A stretch of DNA of 9,309 nucleotides from Anaerolineae bacterium (GTDB lineage Bacteria > Chloroflexota > Anaerolineae > B4-G1 > SLSP01), in assembly GCA_018055515.1 (NCBI GenBank), contig JAGPHL010000108.1, positions 1 to 9,309 on the forward strand, given 5' to 3'. The position numbers and the translations under genes were made by a program. This document shows, one piece after another, positions 6,870 through 9,309 of this stretch. Each line of letters begins with the position of its first letter. The stretch's first letter is position 1. The notes under the pieces are model-generated. The model ran no database searches and had not been told where the DNA came from. It saw only the letters and a list, made by a program, of their open reading frames with translations.

Positions 6870-6917
6870 TCAGAGGAATGTGGCCGATTTTGTAGCCTGC
6901 GGTAAAAATCCTGTCAT
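6870..6917 (-). CDS. Possible 15-codon leader peptide upstream of the ROK repressor
   Basis: ATG at 6917 opens MTGFLPQATKSATFL and ends with TGA at 6870-6872, 20 nt before the TTG start of the ROK gene. AGAGG lies 8 nt upstream of its ATG and is part of a 9-bp leader hairpin (6925-6961). It sits inside the predicted untranslated leader, so it is in the right place to affect translation of the repressor. There is no run of regulatory codons of the attenuator kind. A short open frame can arise by chance, so this stays tentative. Confidence 0.3.
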   Translation of the reverse strand: MTGFLPQATKSATFL

Positions 6918-6924
6918 GAGCCTG

Positions 6925-6961
6925 TCCTCTTGCTTCCACCCTAATTAATTTCGCAAGAGGA
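6925..6961 (-). promoter_or_regulatory. Hairpin in the ROK operon 5' leader
   Basis: TCCTCTTGC (6925-6933) and GCAAGAGGA (6953-6961) are perfectly complementary (9 bp) across a 19-nt loop. In the minus-strand RNA the 3' arm contains AGAGG, the ribosome site of the possible leader peptide, so folding would hide it. The element overlaps the operator dyad and could instead be a second DNA-level binding site. Confidence 0.55.
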
Positions 6962-6970
6962 TAAATTAAT
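6944..6970 (-). promoter_or_regulatory. Probable ROK-repressor operator
   Basis: ATTAATTT (6944-6951) and AAATTAAT (6963-6970) form a perfect 8-bp inverted repeat with an 11-bp centre. The inner 25 bp has the TTA-TTT ... AAA-TAA outline of XylR and NagC/Mlc operators, including the 25-bp length of the Bacillus XylR site. It begins about 8 nt past the -10 box, so bound protein would block transcription start. The gene next to it encodes a ROK repressor, which makes autoregulation likely. Confidence 0.7.
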
Positions 6971-6978
6971 ACGCCTTC

Positions 6979-7007
6979 ATTATACGCACTTCTGTAGTGC
7001 TTGTCAA
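6979..7007 (-). promoter_or_regulatory. Consensus sigma70-type promoter of the sugar operon
   Basis: On the minus strand TTGACA (7002-7007) and TATAAT (6979-6984) are both perfect consensus boxes with the optimal 17-bp spacer. Expected transcription start is near 6970-6973, giving a leader of about 120 nt before the ROK TTG codon. It is the only strong promoter found for the minus-strand cluster. Confidence 0.85.
6986..7000. promoter_or_regulatory. Dyad within the promoter spacer
   Basis: GCACT (6986-6990) and AGTGC (6996-7000) form a perfect inverted repeat with a 5-bp centre that fills 15 of the 17 bp between the -35 and -10 boxes. It could be a second operator for a different regulator. 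Five-base arms can also occur by chance. Confidence 0.4.
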
Positions 7008-7025
7008 TAGGGCAATCTTTCATTT

Positions 7026-7059
7026 AACTTGTCCCGATGGCATAAACTCGTCCCGACGG
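7026..7059. repeat. Pair of 15-bp direct repeats in the divergent promoter region
   Basis: AACTTGTCCCGATGG (7026-7040) and AACTCGTCCCGACGG (7045-7059) match at 13 of 15 positions with a 19-bp period. They lie upstream of the lipoprotein promoter, at roughly -75 to -43 relative to its likely start, and about 20 bp behind the -35 box of the divergent operon promoter. An activator or shared regulator site is possible. Confidence 0.4.
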
Positions 7060-7089
7060 CGTGGGGAACTTTGTCGCGCCGTTTGAAGT

Positions 7090-7095
7090 TATAAT
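7090..7095 (+). promoter_or_regulatory. Probable -10 box for the DUF333 lipoprotein gene
   Basis: A perfect TATAAT lies 76 bp before the lipoprotein ATG. No good -35 hexamer is found at 16-18 bp (ACTTTG or AACTTT are weak), so an activator may be needed. Transcription would begin near 7102. Confidence 0.5.
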
Positions 7096-7099
7096 GTCA

Positions 7100-7118
7100 T
7101 GAGCGCCCGAAGCGCTCA
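7100..7118 (+). promoter_or_regulatory. Hairpin at the expected start of the lipoprotein transcript
   Basis: TGAGCGC (7100-7106) and GCGCTCA (7112-7118) pair perfectly around CCGAA. TTTTT follows at 7124-7128, six bases after the stem, giving a poor terminator-like or attenuator-like outline. It could instead be an operator at the start site. Confidence 0.45.
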
Positions 7119-7171
7119 CGCAGTTTTTGTGGCTGAGGGAAATGGTCTTCACGAAATTCAGGAGGTCAGGG

Positions 7172-7603
7172 ATGAAACAGCGAGTTGCGGTTGTAGGGAT
7201 GGTGTTGCTCATGGCTTTGGCGATCAGCGCGTGTGGCTCGAAGCAGAACGAATCTGCCAATCCGGGGATGCCCAATCCTGCCTCGGTCTATTGCGAGGAG
7301 CATGGCGGGAAAGTAGACATCCGCACGGCAGAGGACGGCAGCCAGACGGGCATCTGCGTCTTCGAGGATCACAGCGAGTGCGAGGAGTGGGCCTTCTATC
7401 ACGGCGAGTGTCAGCCCGGCGAGCAGGCCGAACCGGGCAGCGGCATTGCCAATCCCGCCTCGGTCTATTGCGAGGAGCATGGCGGCAAGGTGGACATCCG
7501 CACGGCGGAGGACGGCGGTCAGACGGGCATCTGCGTCTTCGAGGATCACAGCGAGTGCGAGGAGTGGGCCTTCTATCGCGGCGAGTGTCAGCACGGTGAG
7601 TAG
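7172..7603 (+). CDS. DUF333 lipoprotein with two tandem, nearly identical domains
   Basis: This 143-residue exported lipoprotein has a signal peptide at 1-20 and lipobox AISAC with Cys21. Two copies of a 59-residue unit follow, starting at Asn35 and Asn94. Each contains NPASVYCEEHGGKVDIRTAE, GICVF, and ECEEWAFY with GEC, which matches the DUF333 (YoaF-like) family. Relatives are sometimes labelled haemolysin without good proof, and no function is established. Each unit has four cysteines (41, 62, 70, 80 and 100, 121, 129, 139), suggesting two disulfides per domain outside the cytoplasm. The units differ only at S57/G116, H77/R136 and P82/H141. AGGAGGT (7160-7166) lies 5 nt before the ATG at 7172, which gives a clean signal peptide. 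The stop is a TAG where the first unit has CAG, and repeat sequence continues beyond it. It stands alone and divergent from the sugar operon. Confidence 0.85.
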   Translation: MKQRVAVVGMVLLMALAISACGSKQNESANPGMPNPASVYCEEHGGKVDIRTAEDGSQTGICVFEDHSECEEWAFYHGECQPGEQAEPGSGIANPASVYCEEHGGKVDIRTAEDGGQTGICVFEDHSECEEWAFYRGECQHGE

Positions 7604-7638
7604 GCCGAACCGGGCAGCGGCATTGCCAATCCCGCCTC
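7274..7638 (+). repeat. 177-bp tandem repeat: two full units and a truncated third
   Basis: Units at 7274-7450 and 7451-7627 differ at 11 of 177 positions (about 94% identical). A third copy begins exactly one period later at 7628 but only AATCCCGCCTC is left before the match ends at 7638. The period is 59 codons. The last 24 bp of unit 2, after its TAG stop, still match unit 1 exactly. Confidence 0.9.
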
Positions 7639-7657
7639 AAAATGTGAGGGGTGAGTT

Positions 7658-7696
7658 GTGAGCCGCGACTGCGGCAGCTCTCGACTCATGGCTCAC
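7658..7696. repeat. Nested inverted repeats after the lipoprotein gene
   Basis: GTGAGCC (7658-7664) pairs with GGCTCAC (7690-7696). Inside, GCCGC (7663-7667) and GCGGC (7671-7675) form a small competing hairpin. TGAG recurs three times at 7644-7662. A terminator role is possible, but no clear T-run follows. Confidence 0.4.
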
Positions 7697-7716
7697 TGCT
7701 CTCTATTTGTTGAGGA
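7690..7716 (+). repeat. 27-bp dispersed intergenic repeat, copy B
   Basis: This is 23/27 identical to the minus-strand sequence at 347-373, with the core CTCTATTTG, then T, then TGAGGA. Here it lies 100 bp upstream of the dihydrouridine synthase gene, and no start codon follows its GAGGA. A short-period ACGCAT repeat (7723-7728 and 7730-7735) comes next, paralleling the heptamer repeat beside copy A. Confidence 0.6.
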
Positions 7717-7752
7717 CATCTTACGCATCACGCATTACGTACTGTGTCGTTC

Positions 7753-7771
7753 GCGCAACTTGCGCTATAAT
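7753..7771 (+). promoter_or_regulatory. Palindrome abutting a -10 box upstream of dus
   Basis: GCGCAA-C-TTGCGC (7753-7765) is a perfect palindrome with a 1-bp centre, followed at once by TATAAT (7766-7771). No good -35 box is seen 16-18 bp upstream. The layout fits a repressor or activator site on the dus promoter. An alternating GC run (7781-7791) follows in the expected leader. Confidence 0.5.
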
Positions 7772-7816
7772 AGGCGGCGGGCGCGCGCGCGACGCGTTGC
7801 CACGTGAGGAAAGGTC

Positions 7817-8821
7817 ATGACATTGTCGGAAGCTCCTGCCCGGCCGGCAGCCACCCCGGCTCCCGTACCTGCCTTTTGGGTGCGGGATGTCCCGATCTAT
7901 GGCGAACTGGTGCTGGCCCCGATGGCGGGCTACACCGATCGGCCCTATCGCAGCATCTGTCGCCGGCTGGGTGCGGCGTGGGTGGTCACAGAGCTGCTCT
8001 CCGCCGACGGCTTGCTGCACGCCAGCGAGCGGACCCGTCAGATGCTCGCTTTCGGGGAGGACGAACGTCCCCTGGCGATGCAACTTTTCGGGCGCGACGC
8101 GGCGGTGCTCGAGGCCGCCGCTCGCCTCGTGGAGCCATTCGCCCCCGATTTCATTGATCTCAACCTCGGTTGTTCGGTCCCCAAGGTGACCAAGACGGGC
8201 GCGGGGGCGGGGTTGCTTTCCGACCCGGTCAACGTGGGGCGGATCATGGCCCGGCTCACGCGGGCGGTCCGCGTGCCGGTGACGGCCAAAATCCGCCTGG
8301 GTCCAGAACGGGAGACGTTGAACTACCTGGAGGTGGCGCGGGCTTTGGAAGACAACGGGGCGGCGTTGATCGCCGTTCATGGCCGCACGCGCCATCAGCG
8401 TTACAACGAACCGGCGGATTGGGACGCCATTGCGGCCGTGAAGCAAGCGGTCCGCATTCCGGTGGTGGGAAATGGGGACGTCAACGTCGTCGCCGATATC
8501 GCGCGCATGAAGGCACACACCGGCTGCGACGCTGTGATGATCGGTCGCGCGGCGCAGGGGCATCCGTGGATCTTCCAGTACCGCGATCGGAAGGACGTGC
8601 CCTGGGAGGAACGTCGGACGGTGATGCTGGAGCACCTGGAGCGGATGGCGGCGCACTACGGCCCTCGCTATGGCGTCATTCACTTTCGCAAACACCTCGT
8701 CCGGTATCTGCGCGGCGCCCCCGTTCCCAAAGCGCTGTATCCTGCCCTGCTGGAAGCCACCCAACCGGAGGCGTTACGGGCGCTTTTGTGCTCCATCGCC
8801 GCTGGGGACGTGGGTCAGTAA
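7817..8821 (+). CDS. dus: tRNA-dihydrouridine synthase (DusB-like)
   Basis: This 334-residue flavoenzyme reduces specific uridines in tRNA to dihydrouridine with FMN and NADPH. The TIM-barrel motifs are in order: LAPMAGYTDRPYR (33-45), PLAMQLFGRD (85-94), FIDLNLGCSVPKVTKTGAG (112-130) with catalytic Cys119, PVTAKIRLG (154-162), IAVHGRTRHQRYNEPADW (185-202), PVVGNGDV (215-222) and the FMN-phosphate region DAVMIGRAAQGHPWIF (238-253). A C-terminal helical domain (about 260-334) completes the normal length. The first 22 residues are a Pro/Ala-rich extension. AGGA (7807-7810) precedes the ATG by 6 nt. The DusB class is the closest fit by motif style, but assignment among DusA/B/C and the target uridine is not settled. 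The GNAT gene follows after 49 bp and may be co-transcribed. Confidence 0.93.
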   Translation: MTLSEAPARPAATPAPVPAFWVRDVPIYGELVLAPMAGYTDRPYRSICRRLGAAWVVTELLSADGLLHASERTRQMLAFGEDERPLAMQLFGRDAAVLEAAARLVEPFAPDFIDLNLGCSVPKVTKTGAGAGLLSDPVNVGRIMARLTRAVRVPVTAKIRLGPERETLNYLEVARALEDNGAALIAVHGRTRHQRYNEPADWDAIAAVKQAVRIPVVGNGDVNVVADIARMKAHTGCDAVMIGRAAQGHPWIFQYRDRKDVPWEERRTVMLEHLERMAAHYGPRYGVIHFRKHLVRYLRGAPVPKALYPALLEATQPEALRALLCSIAAGDVGQ

Positions 8822-8870
8822 GAATATTTTCTTGTATACCACATCAAGTTTTTCTATGGGGGGTAGGTCC

Positions 8871-9309
8871 ATGCCCACATTGCAATCAGAGGAGCTGCGT
8901 CTCCTGGCGGACGGGCTGCGCTTGCGGCGTGCTGCGTCGGATGATGTCGAGACCATTGCTGAGCTGCAGGCGCGCGCGCACAGCGACGCCGGTTGGGACA
9001 CCCCCGACGAGGAGGTGCGGTTCTGGATCCGCGACCTGCTCACGCGTCCCCATCCGACCTTCCGGCCGGCGGATTTCATCGTGGTGGAGGTTTTGCAGAC
9101 CGGGGCGATTGTCTCCAGCATGTGCCTGATCTCGCAGACGTGGCGCTATGGACCTATCCCCTTTGGAGTGGGACGCCCGGAGCTGGTGGCCACCCATCCG
9201 GATTACCGTCGCCGGGGCCTGGTCCGCGCGCAATTCGAGCTGGTCCACGCGCTGAGCGCCGAACGGGGCGAGCTGCTGCAGGCGATCACCGGCATCCCCT
9301 GGTATTACC
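8871..9309 (+). CDS. GNAT-family N-acetyltransferase, N-terminal part, cut by the window edge
   Basis: 146 codons are visible from ATG at 8871 to the window edge. The start LRLRRAASDDVETIAELQ is the typical first strand and helix of the GNAT fold. The acetyl-CoA binding motif A is ELVATHPDYRRRGLVRAQFE (104-123), followed by HALSAERGELLQAITGIPWYY. This arrangement resembles larger two-domain GNAT proteins of the Eis-like or multiple-GNAT kind, so the full protein probably continues well beyond the edge. Substrate is unknown. An in-frame ATG at 8856 gives only five more residues and lacks a ribosome site, while the G-rich GGGGGGTAGG just before 8871 favours the later start. The 49-bp gap from dus is AT-rich with no clear promoter. 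Confidence 0.8.
   Translation, partial: MPTLQSEELRLLADGLRLRRAASDDVETIAELQARAHSDAGWDTPDEEVRFWIRDLLTRPHPTFRPADFIVVEVLQTGAIVSSMCLISQTWRYGPIPFGVGRPELVATHPDYRRRGLVRAQFELVHALSAERGELLQAITGIPWYY

Noticed and set aside
7099..7599. 166-codon frame across the lipoprotein gene in another phase
   Set aside because: It is made periodic only by the DNA tandem repeat. The DUF333 frame has the signal peptide, lipobox, ribosome site and family match.
7721..8764. 347-codon minus-strand frame opposite dus
   Set aside because: The plus-strand frame has every Dus motif; the antisense product has none and is a high-GC shadow.

Overview
The window looks like bacterial chromosome from a GC-rich, thermophile- or sediment-type lineage. 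A member of the Chloroflexota (Anaerolineae-like) is my best guess, based on gene content and style: a CUT1 sugar transporter without a local ATPase, a ROK regulator, an aldehyde:ferredoxin oxidoreductase and short dispersed intergenic repeats. This is inference, not a database result. No rRNA, tRNA, CRISPR array, transposase or phage gene was seen.

Left and centre (about 1-7007, all minus strand) is a carbohydrate-use cluster. Read in the direction of transcription it runs: a near-perfect sigma70 promoter with a ROK-type operator just downstream; an untranslated leader with a 9-bp hairpin and a possible 15-codon leader peptide; a ROK-family repressor (TTG start at 6849); an L-fucose-isomerase-like sugar isomerase; a lipoprotein sugar-binding protein; a spacer with three hairpins; a MalF-type permease; a MalG-type permease with an unusual extracytoplasmic insert; a repeat-rich 166-bp gap; and the first 113 codons of a tungsten-type aldehyde:ferredoxin oxidoreductase, which runs off the left edge. 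The likely logic is that the repressor senses an imported sugar or its derivative, the binding protein and permeases import it, the isomerase converts aldose to ketose, and the oxidoreductase may oxidise an aldehyde formed later. The substrate cannot be named from sequence alone.

The divergent middle (7008-7171) holds a second promoter pointing right, a pair of 15-bp direct repeats and a hairpin at the expected transcript start. It leads to a 143-residue lipoprotein made of two nearly identical 59-codon DUF333 units. A remnant of a third unit follows the stop codon, exactly in phase.

The right end (7604-9309, plus strand) starts with a gap carrying nested inverted repeats and the second copy of a 27-bp dispersed repeat that also sits in front of the oxidoreductase. 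Then come a tRNA-dihydrouridine synthase gene, with a perfect 13-bp palindrome abutting its -10 box, and the start of a GNAT acetyltransferase cut by the right edge.

No clearly new defence or mobile system was found. The most unusual items are the architecture of the ROK-controlled leader, the MalG-type insert, the in-phase tandem duplication with a decayed third unit, and the shared dispersed repeat that contributes a ribosome binding site.
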